Source of the DNA: CAVTSA01 sp963790575
GTDB taxonomy: Bacteria; Chloroflexota; Dormibacteria; Dormibacterales; Dormibacteraceae
Reading direction: 5' to 3'
Length of the DNA stretch: 64,000 bases
NCBI GenBank assembly: GCA_963790575.1
Contig: CAWBPD010000015.1
Coordinates: 62,001-126,000 of the forward strand
A program made the position numbers and the translations under genes. The notes beneath the pieces are model-generated. The model had not been told where the DNA came from. It saw only the letters and a program-made list of their open reading frames with translations, and made no database searches. Below, in pieces: positions 9,869 through 18,230 of the stretch (the first letter of the stretch is position 1; each line of letters starts with the position of its first letter).

Positions 9869-11182
9869 CTAGCGGTCGCGCTCGGTGGGCTCGACGAAGT
9901 GGCGTCCGACCAGCCGGTCCGGGAGGTGCTGCTGCTCCACCACCCCGCCCTCGTAGTCGTGCGCGTACCGATAGCCCTCCCCGTAGCCCATCCGGCGCAT
10001 GAGACCGGTGGGGGCGTTGCGTAGGTGGAGCGGCACCGGCAGGTCTCCCAAATCCCGCACCGCCTCCGAGGCCGCACCGTAGGCCCGCTTGACGGTGTCC
10101 GACTTGGGCGCGCGCGCCAGGTGGAGCGCCGCCTGCGTCAGGGGATGGATCGCTTCCGGCATCCCCACCAGGTGCGCCGCCTGCTGCGCTGCCACCGCCA
10201 CCGGGAGCGCGGTGGGATCGGCCAGACCCACATCCTCCGAGGCCAGGATGACCAGGCGGCGGGCCACGAAGTTGACCGGCTCACCCGCCTCCAGCATCCG
10301 CGCCAGCCAGTACACCGCGGCATCCGGGTCCGACCCCCGGATCGATTTGATCAGCGCCGACACGATGTCGTAGTGCTGGTCGCCGGCCCGGTCGTGCAGG
10401 AGGTGGGGGGACTGCAGCGCCTCCGCCACCTGTGCCACCGTGATCACCGACTCGGCGCCCCCGGCCAGGGTGGTCGCCACCTCGACCGCGCCGAGCGCGC
10501 GCCGCGCGTCACCCTGGGCGGCGGCCAGGAGCCGCTCCATCGCGTCGTCGGTGATCGTCGCCTCAACCGCGCGCAGGCCCCGCTCCACCACCTCCCGCAG
10601 GGCCTCGGCGGAGAGGGGGCCCAGCTTGAGCACCCGGCTGCGGGACAACAGCGCACCGATGACCTCAAAGGAAGGGTTCTCGGTGGTGGCTCCGATCAGG
10701 GTCACCGTCCCGTCCTCGACGAAGGGCAGGACCGCGTCCTGCTGGGCCTTGTTGAACCGGTGGATCTCGTCGATGAAGAGCACCGTGGGGCGCCCCAGCC
10801 GCCGCCGTTCACGGGCTTCCGCCACCACCCGGCGCAGGTCCGCCACCCCCGCCGTCACCGCTGACAGGCTCTCGAAGTGAGCCGCCACGCCGCGCGCCAG
10901 GATGCGGGCGATGGTCGTCTTGCCCGACCCGGGCGGACCCCAGAGCACCATGCTGGGGAGGCGCTGGGCGGCGACCAGCTTGCGAAGCAGCGACACCACC
11001 TCGTCCTGGCCCACCACGTCCTCCAGCCGGTGTGGACGCAGCCGCGCGGCGAGCGGGGTCTCGGTGCCGGTTTCCGCCTCCGGATCGAGTGTCTCCAAAG
11101 GCGCCGGGCCGCGGCGGCGCGCCCTCGGGCCAGGGGAGGGCGGAGCGTCGGGGGGCGGGAACAGATCTCGTTGGTCCGCCAC
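9869..11182 (-). CDS. rarA: Replication-associated recombination protein A (RarA/MgsA AAA+ ATPase)
   Basis: 437 aa with GTG start. The order is an N-terminal DQRDLF-like peptide near the start (possible clamp- or SSB-interacting motif), the RLRPHRLEDVVGQDEV entry, Walker A WGPPGSGKTT, Walker B LFIDEIHRFNKAQQD, sensor 1 GATTENPSF, then the RarA tetramerisation domain (YDIVSALIKSIRGSDPDAA, YWLARMLEAGE, ASEDVGLADP). RarA acts at stalled replication forks. It is divergently transcribed from the phosphatase gene; TAAGCT lies 7 nt before the start (antisense 11190-11195), suggesting a leaderless mRNA. Confidence 0.95.
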   Translation of the reverse strand: MADQRDLFPPPDAPPSPGPRARRRGPAPLETLDPEAETGTETPLAARLRPHRLEDVVGQDEVVSLLRKLVAAQRLPSMVLWGPPGSGKTTIARILARGVAAHFESLSAVTAGVADLRRVVAEARERRRLGRPTVLFIDEIHRFNKAQQDAVLPFVEDGTVTLIGATTENPSFEVIGALLSRSRVLKLGPLSAEALREVVERGLRAVEATITDDAMERLLAAAQGDARRALGAVEVATTLAGGAESVITVAQVAEALQSPHLLHDRAGDQHYDIVSALIKSIRGSDPDAAVYWLARMLEAGEPVNFVARRLVILASEDVGLADPTALPVAVAAQQAAHLVGMPEAIHPLTQAALHLARAPKSDTVKRAYGAASEAVRDLGDLPVPLHLRNAPTGLMRRMGYGEGYRYAHDYEGGVVEQQHLPDRLVGRHFVEPTERDR

Positions 11183-11189
11183 GCCGTGC

Positions 11190-11213
11190 AGCTTACGGAG
11201 GTCCAGGTAGCCT
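11190..11213. promoter_or_regulatory. Back-to-back -10 boxes for two leaderless divergent genes
   Basis: On the minus strand TAAGCT (11195-11190) stands 7 nt before the rarA GTG. On the plus strand TAGCCT (11208-11213) stands 7 nt before the phosphatase GTG at 11221. Both distances put the transcription start at or next to the start codon. No convincing -35 hexamer is seen for either. Calls rest on spacing and on the recurrence of this layout elsewhere in the window. Confidence 0.45.
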
Positions 11214-11220
11214 GACCACA

Positions 11221-11897
11221 GTGGTCGAACCAGAGCTTCCCACCCAGCCGCAACCGCGCACCCGCATCCTTCTCATCCGGCACGCCGAGGTCGAGAACCC
11301 CCTGCACGTGCTCTACGGGCATCTGGACGGGTTCGGCCTCAGCGCACGCGGCCGCCTGCAGGCGGCAGAGCTGGGCCGGCGCCTGCGCGACGCCGGGCTC
11401 CGCCGCATCGTGCACAGCCCCCTGCAGCGGGCGGTGGAGACCGCGGTCCTGATCAACGAAGCAGCTGGCGGAGCCCGTGCCCCTGGAGCCGGAGCCGGCG
11501 CTGCGGGAAGCGGAGTTCAGCCGCTACCTGCAGGGCGTGCCGTACTGGCAGATCCCGGTCCGGCGTCCGCTCTGGTTCGTCCACCGGGCGCGGCGCGGTC
11601 TCGTCCCCGGCGACGAGACGGTGGAGCAGATGGGGGGGCGGGTGCTCGCCGTCGCCCAGCGCCTCGCCGCCGAGCACCCGGACGAGCTGAGCGCCGTCGT
11701 CAGCCACGCCGACCCGTTGCAGGCGGCCTGGGTGCTGCTGGACCGCCGCCCTCACACCGATCGGGAGATGGTCCGCAAGTCGATGGGCCGTGCCGGCGTC
11801 CTGGCGGTCGAGCTGGAAGGTACCCGGTTCGTGAGCGTCGACTACACGCCCACCCCCGACGTCACGCGTCGAGCCCCAGCCCGCCGCCGCCTCGTGA
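11221..11897 (+). pseudogene. Histidine phosphatase (phosphoglycerate mutase-like), frameshifted
   Basis: The protein starts at GTG 11221 with the catalytic RHA motif (ILLIRHAEVENP), GHLDGFGLSARGRLQA and RIVHSPLQRAVETA. After ...LINEA near 11460 the homology leaves this frame and resumes one base later as QLAEPVPLEPEPALREAEF, continuing through SAVVSHADPLQAAW (second catalytic His). One extra base in GAAGCAGCTG explains the break. In the second frame no stop occurs before the GH1 gene; a TGA in the third frame at 11895 overlaps the GH1 GTG, so the original stop may have been there and a second indel is likely. Either a young pseudogene or sequencing error. Family: MSMEG_4193-like phosphatases. 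Confidence 0.7.
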
Positions 11898-13117
11898 TCC
11901 GAGCGTTTCCCCCCGCTTTCCTCTGGGGATGCGCGACGGCCGCTCATCAGGTGGAAGGCGGCTGCACCAACAACAATTGGTGGCGCTTCGAGGAGGAGGG
12001 CGGCATCCTCACCGGCGAATCCTCTCTGGCCGCCAACGACGGGTGGCACCGGTATCCGCAGGACTTCGCCCTCCTGAGCCGGCTCCACAACAACGCGCAC
12101 CGCTTCTCCATCGAGTGGTCGAAGGTGGAGCCGGAACCGGGGCGCTTCGATGAGACCGCGATCGAGCACTACCGGAATGTGCTGCGCGAGCTGCGGCGCC
12201 TGGGGATGACGCCGCTGGTCACGCTGCTGCACTTCACGACGCCGCTGTGGTTCGAGGATCGGGGCGGCTGGACGGCTCCCGGCGCGGAAGAGGCCTGGCT
12301 TCCCTTCGTGGAGCGGGTCGCGACCGAGCTGGGGGACCTGGTCGGGCTCTGGTGCACCATCAACGAGCCGAACATCGCGGCCTTCGGTGGCTGGGTCGGT
12401 GGCGAGTTCCCGCCCGGCCGGGCACGCGATGTCCCTGGCTTCTACCGGGTGCTGCGGAACCTCCGCCGGGGGCATGAAGCGGCCTACGACCTGCTCCACC
12501 GCGTGACGCCCCAGATCGGCGTCGGTCTCGCCCACAACCGCTGGTTTCTGATCCCCGAGCGCCTGATCCCGACCGATCGCTTCGCGGCCGCCTTCGCCAC
12601 CGCCACCATGGAGCGATGGCCGGTCCGTCCCTGGCGTTGGGACCCGGTGGTGGAGGCGCCGTGCGATTGGATTGGCCTCAACCACTACACGGGACAGCTG
12701 ATCCGGTTGGACCTCACCCAGCCGGCCGAGTTGCTGACCCGCCGCAGCACCCCCTGCGGGCTGCCGGAGAGCGACTTCGGATGGGCACTCAACGCACGCT
12801 GGATGGGGCAGGCGTTGCGGGACCTGAAGCGGCTGGGCAAACCCGTCTACGTCACGGAGTCCGGGGTCTCCGCACACGATGATCGGGTCCGGGTCGCCTA
12901 CCTGCCACAGGTCCTGAGCGAAGTGTGGAGCGCGATCCAGGAGGGGGTCGACGTGCGCGGCTACTTCCACTGGACGGCGGTCGACAACTTCGAGTGGGCG
13001 CAGGGATACAGCCAGCCCTTCGGGTTGATCGCGTTTGACTCGGTGACGCAGGAACGCAAGGTCAAGCCGAGCGGGGAGCTGTTCGCCACCATCGCCGAAC
13101 GCAACGCGCTCGACTGA
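11894..13117 (+). CDS. Glycoside hydrolase family 1 (beta-glucosidase-like)
   Basis: 407 aa from GTG 11894; N-terminus FPPAFLWGCATAAHQVEGG is the classic GH1 opening. The acid/base Glu lies in CTINEPNIAAFGG and the nucleophile Glu in VYVTESGVS. HRFSIEWSKVEPEPGRFD, WIGLNHYTG and YFHWTAVDNFEWAQGY are further GH1 blocks. It is shorter than the usual 440-470 aa, mostly in loops around residues 200-260. It hydrolyses beta-linked glucosides or related sugars, cytoplasmic as there is no signal peptide. The reading frame is continuous with the end of the preceding phosphatase, but the GH1 motif at its own GTG argues for a separate gene. Confidence 0.88.
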   Translation: MIRAFPPAFLWGCATAAHQVEGGCTNNNWWRFEEEGGILTGESSLAANDGWHRYPQDFALLSRLHNNAHRFSIEWSKVEPEPGRFDETAIEHYRNVLRELRRLGMTPLVTLLHFTTPLWFEDRGGWTAPGAEEAWLPFVERVATELGDLVGLWCTINEPNIAAFGGWVGGEFPPGRARDVPGFYRVLRNLRRGHEAAYDLLHRVTPQIGVGLAHNRWFLIPERLIPTDRFAAAFATATMERWPVRPWRWDPVVEAPCDWIGLNHYTGQLIRLDLTQPAELLTRRSTPCGLPESDFGWALNARWMGQALRDLKRLGKPVYVTESGVSAHDDRVRVAYLPQVLSEVWSAIQEGVDVRGYFHWTAVDNFEWAQGYSQPFGLIAFDSVTQERKVKPSGELFATIAERNALD

Positions 13118-13131
13118 GGCCGGACCGCCGA

Positions 13132-13183
13132 TTCTCTACACAACGGGCCTTCCGGGCGCGTTGTAGGCCCGGAAGGTAGAGAA
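13132..13183. repeat. 52-bp nested dyad between GH1 and the LLM gene
   Basis: Outer arms TTCTCTAC (13132) and GTAGAGAA (13176) are perfectly complementary. Inside are GGGCCT/AGGCCC on the same centre, plus overlapping ACAACG/CGTTGT and CTTCCGGG/CCCGGAAG pairs. It starts 15 bp after the GH1 stop, so it may be a terminator-like hairpin although no T-run follows. It does not clearly follow the 42-bp rule of the other elements. Confidence 0.6.
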
Positions 13184-13226
13184 ACGGCCCATCTGTCCCC
13201 AGGCGCTTACGCTGATACCGCTGCCC

Positions 13227-14255
13227 ATGCGCCTTGGAGTGACCGTGCCCTACAGCGGGCGCCTTCCGATTCCCACGCTGCGCCGCCTGGTCGAGGCCGC
13301 CGAGGGGCTCGGCTACGACACCGTGTGGGCTCCCGAGGTCTACGGCGCGGACGCGTTCACCGTGCTCTCGGACCTCGGTGCCCGCACCAAGCGCATCCGG
13401 CTCGGCACCGGCATCGTCAACATCTTCGGGCGCACGCCCGCCATGCTCGCGCAGAGCGTGGCCTCGCTGGACATGCTCAGCGAGGGCCGCGTGGTCCTCG
13501 GCCTCGGCACCTCCGGACATCAGGTGGTCGAGTGGTGGCACGGGCAGCCGTTCGAGGGCAGCCTGCGCCGGTTGCGGGAGACGATCGAGATCGTCCGCAT
13601 GATCCTGCGCCGCGACCGCCTCGAGTACGAGGGCGAGATCTTCCACCTCACGGGCGGTCTGCGGCTGATCCTTCACCCCTACCGCGCGGAGGTCCCGATC
13701 TACCTGGCGTCGGTGACCCCCGGCGGCCTCGAGCTGACGGGGGAGCTGGCGGACGGGTGGCTGCCCATCTTCGTCTCCCCGCAGCACATCGAAGCCACCT
13801 TCCGGCCGGCGCTGGAACGGGGCGCGCGCAAGTCCGGCCGCGCGCTCGACGAGCTCCAGGTCTGCGCCTATCAGCAGGTGGTGGTGGATCATGATGTGGC
13901 GCGAGCGCGCGACCGGGCGCGGCCGCACCTGGCGCTCTACATCGGGGGCATGGGCTCGCGGCGGAAGAACTACTACAACCAGCTCTTCTGCCGCTACGGC
14001 TTCGAGGCCGAGGCCCGGCAGATCCAGGAGCTCTACCTGGAGGGCCATCGCAAGGAGGCGATGGCCGCGATCCCGGACGCGCTGGTCGACCTGGTCACCG
14101 TGTGCGGACCTCTCGACCGGTGCCGCGCGGGGCTGGAGGAACGAGCGGCCGCGGGGATCGACGAGCTCGCGCTGCAGCTCGACGTGCCGGACGGCGACGA
14201 GGCGGCGGCCCTGCGGGTGCTGGAGGGCCTGCGACCGGAGCTGGTCAACCGATGA
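13227..14255 (+). CDS. LLM-class (luciferase-like) F420-dependent oxidoreductase
   Basis: 342 aa TIM-barrel protein of the bacterial luciferase superfamily. Typical blocks: RLGVTVPYSGRLPIPTLRRL, AAEGLGYDTVWAPEVYG, TKRIRLGTGIVNIFGRTPAM, SLDMLSEGRVVLGLGTSG (the cofactor-binding region), and LRETIEIVRMILRRDRLEYEG. The pattern is closest to F420-dependent rather than FMN-only members, so the host probably makes F420; this is family knowledge, not proved here. Substrate unknown. Ends 67 nt before the ccm operon. Confidence 0.88.
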   Translation: MRLGVTVPYSGRLPIPTLRRLVEAAEGLGYDTVWAPEVYGADAFTVLSDLGARTKRIRLGTGIVNIFGRTPAMLAQSVASLDMLSEGRVVLGLGTSGHQVVEWWHGQPFEGSLRRLRETIEIVRMILRRDRLEYEGEIFHLTGGLRLILHPYRAEVPIYLASVTPGGLELTGELADGWLPIFVSPQHIEATFRPALERGARKSGRALDELQVCAYQQVVVDHDVARARDRARPHLALYIGGMGSRRKNYYNQLFCRYGFEAEARQIQELYLEGHRKEAMAAIPDALVDLVTVCGPLDRCRAGLEERAAAGIDELALQLDVPDGDEAAALRVLEGLRPELVNR

Positions 14256-14322
14256 CCCAACCCCGAGCCTGGGCCGTTGGTGCACCAACGCGCGATGCGG
14301 ACGTGGGAGTGAGGGGGCAGAC

Positions 14323-14859
14323 GTGAACGGCCTCCTGACCTGGAAGCGGAGCGGCTGGGGGCTGGCCGGGGTCGCCGTCCTCGTCATCCTGGGCGCACTC
14401 GGCTGGGGCCTGGTGCATCCCGCCGGCACCGCCGCCTCGCCGGTGGTCGGCAACCCCGCCCCCAACCTGGTCGTCGAGAGCTACGGCGGCCCACGGGTCT
14501 CGCTCGACTCGCTGCAGGGCGAGCCGGTGGTGCTGAACTTCTGGGCCTCCTGGTGCGCACCCTGCAAGCAGGAAGCGCCTGCGCTCGACCAGGCCGCGCG
14601 CGACCTTTCCGGGCGGGTGCATTTCGTGGGCGTCGACATCCAGGATTCGGCCAGTTCGGGAGCCAGGGTGGCAGCGTCGGATGGCTACCCTTATCCAATG
14701 GGCCCCGCCCGGGGCGGAGTGCCGCCTGCGTACAACGTGACGGCGCCGCCGATCACGTTCTTCGTCAACGCCCACGGGATCGTGGTGGGCCGCTTCCTGG
14801 GCCCCCTCGACGCCGCCTCATTGCACCAGTACCTGCAGCTGGCGGGCGGCGCGTCGTGA
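14323..14859 (+). CDS. TlpA/ResA-like thioredoxin (CcmG role), first gene of ccm operon
   Basis: 178 aa from GTG 14323. One N-terminal membrane helix (residues ~12-30, LAGVAVLVILGALGWGLV) anchors a thioredoxin-fold domain with the redox motif WASWCAPCKQE and cis-Pro region TAPPITFFVN. Such proteins keep apocytochrome c haem-binding cysteines reduced outside the membrane. Its TGA overlaps the GTG of ccmE, so it is translationally coupled to the cytochrome c maturation genes. Confidence 0.88.
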   Translation: MNGLLTWKRSGWGLAGVAVLVILGALGWGLVHPAGTAASPVVGNPAPNLVVESYGGPRVSLDSLQGEPVVLNFWASWCAPCKQEAPALDQAARDLSGRVHFVGVDIQDSASSGARVAASDGYPYPMGPARGGVPPAYNVTAPPITFFVNAHGIVVGRFLGPLDAASLHQYLQLAGGAS

Positions 14860-15251
14860 TCAAGCTCATCGTCGCCGGTCTGCTGCTGGCCGCGGGCGCC
14901 GGCTTCTTCGTCTGGCACTCGACCCAGCAGAGCGCGGAGTACTACCAGACCATTCAGCAGATGCGGCAGGACCCGCAGTCGGGTGACGTGCGGGTGGTGG
15001 GCGTGATCCAGCCCGGCATCCAGCGCCTCGACGGCAGCACGACCGTCGACTTTCGGATGAAGGACGGGTCGGCCGAGATGGAGGTCGACTACACCGGCAC
15101 GCTCCCGAGCATCTTCCAGCCCGGCATTCAGGCGGTCGTACAGGGCAGACCCGACCGCCAGGGGGTCTTTCAGGCGCGCGAGCTGCAGACGAAGTGCCCA
15201 AGCCACTTCGCCACCGCGGCGCCGAAGGCCCGGCCCGCCGCTGCCACCTGA
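14856..15251 (+). CDS. ccmE: Cytochrome c maturation haem chaperone CcmE, cysteine-type
   Basis: 131 aa. One N-terminal membrane helix (LIVAGLLLAAGAGFFVW) precedes the OB-fold domain with VRVVGVIQPG, VDFRMKDG, VDYTGTLPSIFQPG and VVQGRPDRQGVFQARELQTK. At the haem site the canonical HxxxY is replaced by CPSHF (Cys, then Phe at the Tyr position). A Cys-containing CxxxY site marks the CcmE* class known from Desulfovibrio and archaea; here even the Tyr is Phe. The gene overlaps the flanking resA and ccmF genes. Confidence 0.9.
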   Translation: MIKLIVAGLLLAAGAGFFVWHSTQQSAEYYQTIQQMRQDPQSGDVRVVGVIQPGIQRLDGSTTVDFRMKDGSAEMEVDYTGTLPSIFQPGIQAVVQGRPDRQGVFQARELQTKCPSHFATAAPKARPAAAT

Positions 15252-17329
15252 TGCTGGCCGACCTGGGCGCCGCGTTCCAGCTGGCGGGCCTGGTGCTCGC
15301 CGTCCTCTCGGCCGCTCTGGGTCTGTCCACACTGCGCGGCGGACCCGCTGCCCGCGCCGCCGCCTCTCGCCGCGCCCTCTACGCGGCGGCGGTGATGGTG
15401 GCCGGCGCCTCCGGTTGTCTGCTGGCGGCGCTGGTCGGCAATGACTTCTCGCTCGCCTATGTGTACGAGAACTCGTCGCGGTCCCTGCCGCTCGGGCTCA
15501 AGCTGGCCGACTTCTGGGGCGGTGAGTCGGGGTCGCTGCTCTACTGGGCGCTCGCGATCTTCGTGATCGGGTCCGGTTGCGTGCGCGTGGAGTCGAGGCG
15601 GCACCCGGAGCTGGCCACGGTGGCGGCGGCGCTGATCGCGGCGATCGCCGGCTTCTACCTCTTCACGCTGGTCTTCGTCTCCAGCCCCTTCGCGGTGCTC
15701 TCGGTGAGTCCCCCCAACGGCCTCGGCCTGAACCCCCTCCTGCGCGACCTGGGAATGGAGATCCACCCCCTGTTCGAGCTGGCCGGCTACGGCTCCTTCG
15801 CGATCCCCTTCGCGTTCGCGATGGCGTCGCTCCTGTTGCGCCGGTTCGACAGCGCCTGGATCGACGCCACCCGGCGGGTGGCGCTGCTTTCCTGGGGCCT
15901 GCTCTCGGCCGGACTCCTGCTCGGGATGTGGTGGTCCTATCACGTGCTGGGGTGGGGCGGCTACTTCGGCTGGGACCCGGTCGAGAACGTGGCGCTCATG
16001 CCCTGGCTCCTGATGACGGCCTACATCCACTCGATCCAGGTCCAGCAGCGCCGAGGCCGGCTGCGAGCGTGGAACTTCGGCCTCGTGATCGGTGCCTTCC
16101 TGCTCTCGATCTTCGGGGACTTCATCGTCCGGAGCGGGATCATCCCTTCCGTTCACGCGTTCGCGATCAGCGACACCTCGACCTGGTTCCTGGGGTTGGT
16201 GGCGGTCTGCATCGTGTTCTCGGGGGCGGTCCTGGCCCGCTCGGCGGGGTCACTGAGCCCGGCGCGCCCGATGGCGGGGGCGTTCTCCCGCGAGGGCACG
16301 TTCCTGCTCCAGAACGTGATCATCCTGCTGCTGGTGGGGGCGATCCTCTGGGGGGTCCTGCTGCCGCTGCTGGCGGGAGCTCTGAGCGGGCACCAGCTGG
16401 TCGTCAGCTCCCCCTACTACGACCAGACTTCGGCGCCACTGCTGGCCCTGCTGCTGGCCCTGCTCGCGGTCGGCCCGTTGGTCCCCTGGCGGCGGGTGGC
16501 GCGCGGGCCCTGGCGCCTGTCGCCGCGGGGCTGGTCACGGCGTCTGCTGTGGCCGGCGGTCGGGTGGGCGTTGACCCTGGTGCTGCTGATCGCGCTGGGC
16601 GTGCGCGACGTGGGCCCGTTGGTCGCGCTGCCGCTGGTGGTGGCCGGGCTCGCCACCTGCCTGGCCGAGTATGTGCGCGGCGGCCGTCAGGTGGTGCGGC
16701 AGGTCCGCGCCGGCGGCAGCCTGCTGCGGGCGGTGATCCGCGTGGCGGTCGCCAACCGGCGGCGCTACGGGGCGTACCTCGCCCACGCCGGCATCCTGGT
16801 CATCGCGATCGGCATCGTGGGCTCGCAGTTCTGGCAGCAGCAGTCGCAGGTGATGCTGCGTCCGGGCCAGACGGCCGAGTTGGCCGGGTACCACCTCACC
16901 TACCAGGGCCGGTCGACGGTGCGCGAGGGAGACCACCGGGTGACCACGGCCGTGCTCCGCCAGCCGGGCGGCAGGCTGGTGGAGCCGCGGCTGCTGGTCT
17001 ACCCCGAGCTGGGCGGGTCGCAGCAGCCGCGCGCCGACATCCAGAGCTCGGCCACCGAGGACCTGTACGTGGTGCTGGATGGGACCACGCCGCAGGGCGG
17101 TGCCGCGATCACGATCTATGTCAACCCGCTGGTGACCTGGATCTGGGTCGGAGGCGCGATCATGATCCTGGGCGTCGTGATCAACAACTTGGGCCGCCTG
17201 GAGGGGGCGCAGGAGGTGGCGCAGCCCCGGCTCGGTGAGGAGCCGGCGTCGCGGCCGCGTTCACACGCCCCGGCGGCTGCCCCCCCCGCCGCGGCGAGCG
17301 GCCGGCCCGCGTCACGGGTGTCACCATGA
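15251..17329 (+). CDS. ccmF: Cytochrome c haem lyase subunit CcmF
   Basis: 692 aa polytopic protein (about 14-15 predicted membrane helices). The haem-binding WWD domain is GWGGYFGWDPVENVALMPWL, with conserved surrounding histidines (GMEIHPLFELAGYGS, AYIHSIQVQ). A large extracytoplasmic loop near residues 540-630 and a C-terminal Ala/Pro-rich tail follow. It transfers haem from CcmE to the apocytochrome. Start ATG overlaps the ccmE stop (TGATG) and its own stop overlaps the next ATG. Confidence 0.95.
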   Translation: MLADLGAAFQLAGLVLAVLSAALGLSTLRGGPAARAAASRRALYAAAVMVAGASGCLLAALVGNDFSLAYVYENSSRSLPLGLKLADFWGGESGSLLYWALAIFVIGSGCVRVESRRHPELATVAAALIAAIAGFYLFTLVFVSSPFAVLSVSPPNGLGLNPLLRDLGMEIHPLFELAGYGSFAIPFAFAMASLLLRRFDSAWIDATRRVALLSWGLLSAGLLLGMWWSYHVLGWGGYFGWDPVENVALMPWLLMTAYIHSIQVQQRRGRLRAWNFGLVIGAFLLSIFGDFIVRSGIIPSVHAFAISDTSTWFLGLVAVCIVFSGAVLARSAGSLSPARPMAGAFSREGTFLLQNVIILLLVGAILWGVLLPLLAGALSGHQLVVSSPYYDQTSAPLLALLLALLAVGPLVPWRRVARGPWRLSPRGWSRRLLWPAVGWALTLVLLIALGVRDVGPLVALPLVVAGLATCLAEYVRGGRQVVRQVRAGGSLLRAVIRVAVANRRRYGAYLAHAGILVIAIGIVGSQFWQQQSQVMLRPGQTAELAGYHLTYQGRSTVREGDHRVTTAVLRQPGGRLVEPRLLVYPELGGSQQPRADIQSSATEDLYVVLDGTTPQGGAAITIYVNPLVTWIWVGGAIMILGVVINNLGRLEGAQEVAQPRLGEEPASRPRSHAPAAAPPAAASGRPASRVSP

Positions 17330-17463
17330 CCTGGATCTGGGCCACGCTCCTGCTGATCCTGGTCGCGCCCTTCGTGCTGTGGCCGCTCCTGGGCCCGGAA
17401 GCCTCGGCGCCGGAGGAGGGCGAGGAGGCGGGGCCAGAGGAGCCGCCGGCCTCCGGCCGCTGA
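17326..17463 (+). CDS. 45-aa single-helix membrane protein in ccm operon
   Basis: ATG overlaps the ccmF TGA (ATGA) and the stop lies 1 nt before the ccmA ATG, so it is firmly inside the operon. Sequence: MTWIWATLLLILVAPFVLWP as one membrane helix, then an acidic Pro/Glu-rich cytoplasmic tail of ~22 residues. I recognise no family. Its place after ccmF recalls the N-terminal helices of CcmH/CcmI, but it lacks a CxxC motif. It is too short for most gene finders. Confidence 0.6.
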   Translation: MTWIWATLLLILVAPFVLWPLLGPEASAPEEGEEAGPEEPPASGR

Positions 17464-17464
17464 G

Positions 17465-18142
17465 ATGCCGGCGGGCGCGCAGGTCATCCGGGGCCGGAGT
17501 CTGGTCCAGCGCTACGGGAGCCGCCGGGCGCTGGGACCGCTGGACCTGGAGGTGAGGGTGGGGGAGCGCCTGGCTGTGCTCGGCGACAACGGCGCCGGCA
17601 AGTCGACGCTGCTCCGCATCCTGGCCACCCTGGCCCGGCCGGCAGAGGGCACGCTGGAGCTCTGGGGCCGGGACGGGTTCCGGCACCGGGATGTGCTGCG
17701 TCCCCGGCTCGGCTACCTGGCCCACCAACCGGGCCTGACGCCGATGCTCACGGCGCGCGAGAACCTGACCTTCTTCTGCCGGCTGCAGGCCCTGCCGGTG
17801 GGGCGGGCGGAGGAGGTGCTGCAGGAGGTCGGCCTGGGCGAGGAGGCGGCGCGGACGCGGGCCCAGGAGCTGTCCCGCGGCATGCAGCAGAGGCTGGCGC
17901 TGGCCCGCGCGCTGCTCAGTGACCCCGAGCTGCTGCTGCTCGACGAGCCGGACGCCAGCCTTGACGCAGGCGGGCGGCGGCTCCTGGACCGCCTGGTCGA
18001 GGCCCGCACCGTGGTGCTGGCGACGCACGACCGCCCGCTTGCCCGGCGGTTGTGCGACGGGGCGCTCCTGCTCGCCGGTGGGCGCCCGCTCGGCGACCCC
18101 TGGGCGCTGCAGGTGCTGGACCGGGCGGAGGACGACGCATGA
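17465..18142 (+). CDS. ccmA: Haem exporter ATPase CcmA
   Basis: 225 aa ABC ATPase: Walker A GDNGAGKST, signature LSRGMQQR (typical of CcmA), Walker B LLLLDEPDASLD and H-loop ATHD. With CcmB and CcmC it forms the transporter that releases haem-loaded CcmE. The start ATG follows the small upstream gene by one base. Unlike the rest of the operon, the next gene is separated by ~88 bp that carry a palindromic family D element. Confidence 0.93.
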   Translation: MPAGAQVIRGRSLVQRYGSRRALGPLDLEVRVGERLAVLGDNGAGKSTLLRILATLARPAEGTLELWGRDGFRHRDVLRPRLGYLAHQPGLTPMLTARENLTFFCRLQALPVGRAEEVLQEVGLGEEAARTRAQELSRGMQQRLALARALLSDPELLLLDEPDASLDAGGRRLLDRLVEARTVVLATHDRPLARRLCDGALLLAGGRPLGDPWALQVLDRAEDDA

Positions 18143-18159
18143 CGCACTCCGCCATTCCC

Positions 18160-18216
18160 GCTTTCACGCGAAAGTGGTGCTATGGCGCGTGCCATAGGGC
18201 CCTTTTCACGCGAGAG
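18160..18216. repeat. Family D palindrome triplet (21 + 21 bp spacing) inside ccm operon
   Basis: TTTCACGCGAAA (18162), CTATGG-N6-CCATAG (18180-18197) and TTTCACGCGAGA (18204): the centres are 18167.5, 18188.5 and 18209.5, i.e. exactly 21 bp apart. The same three-part layout recurs at 22651-22708. It begins ~20 bp after the ccmA stop and pushes ccmB away from it, so it could terminate, attenuate or stabilise the operon mRNA. Confidence 0.75.
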
Positions 18217-18230
18217 CGGTGGTATTGGCC

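Noticed and set aside
11477..13117. A genuine phosphatase-glycosidase fusion protein
   Set aside because: The phosphatase N-terminus is in another frame, and a TGA overlapping the GH1 GTG exists in the third frame, so indels are a simpler explanation.
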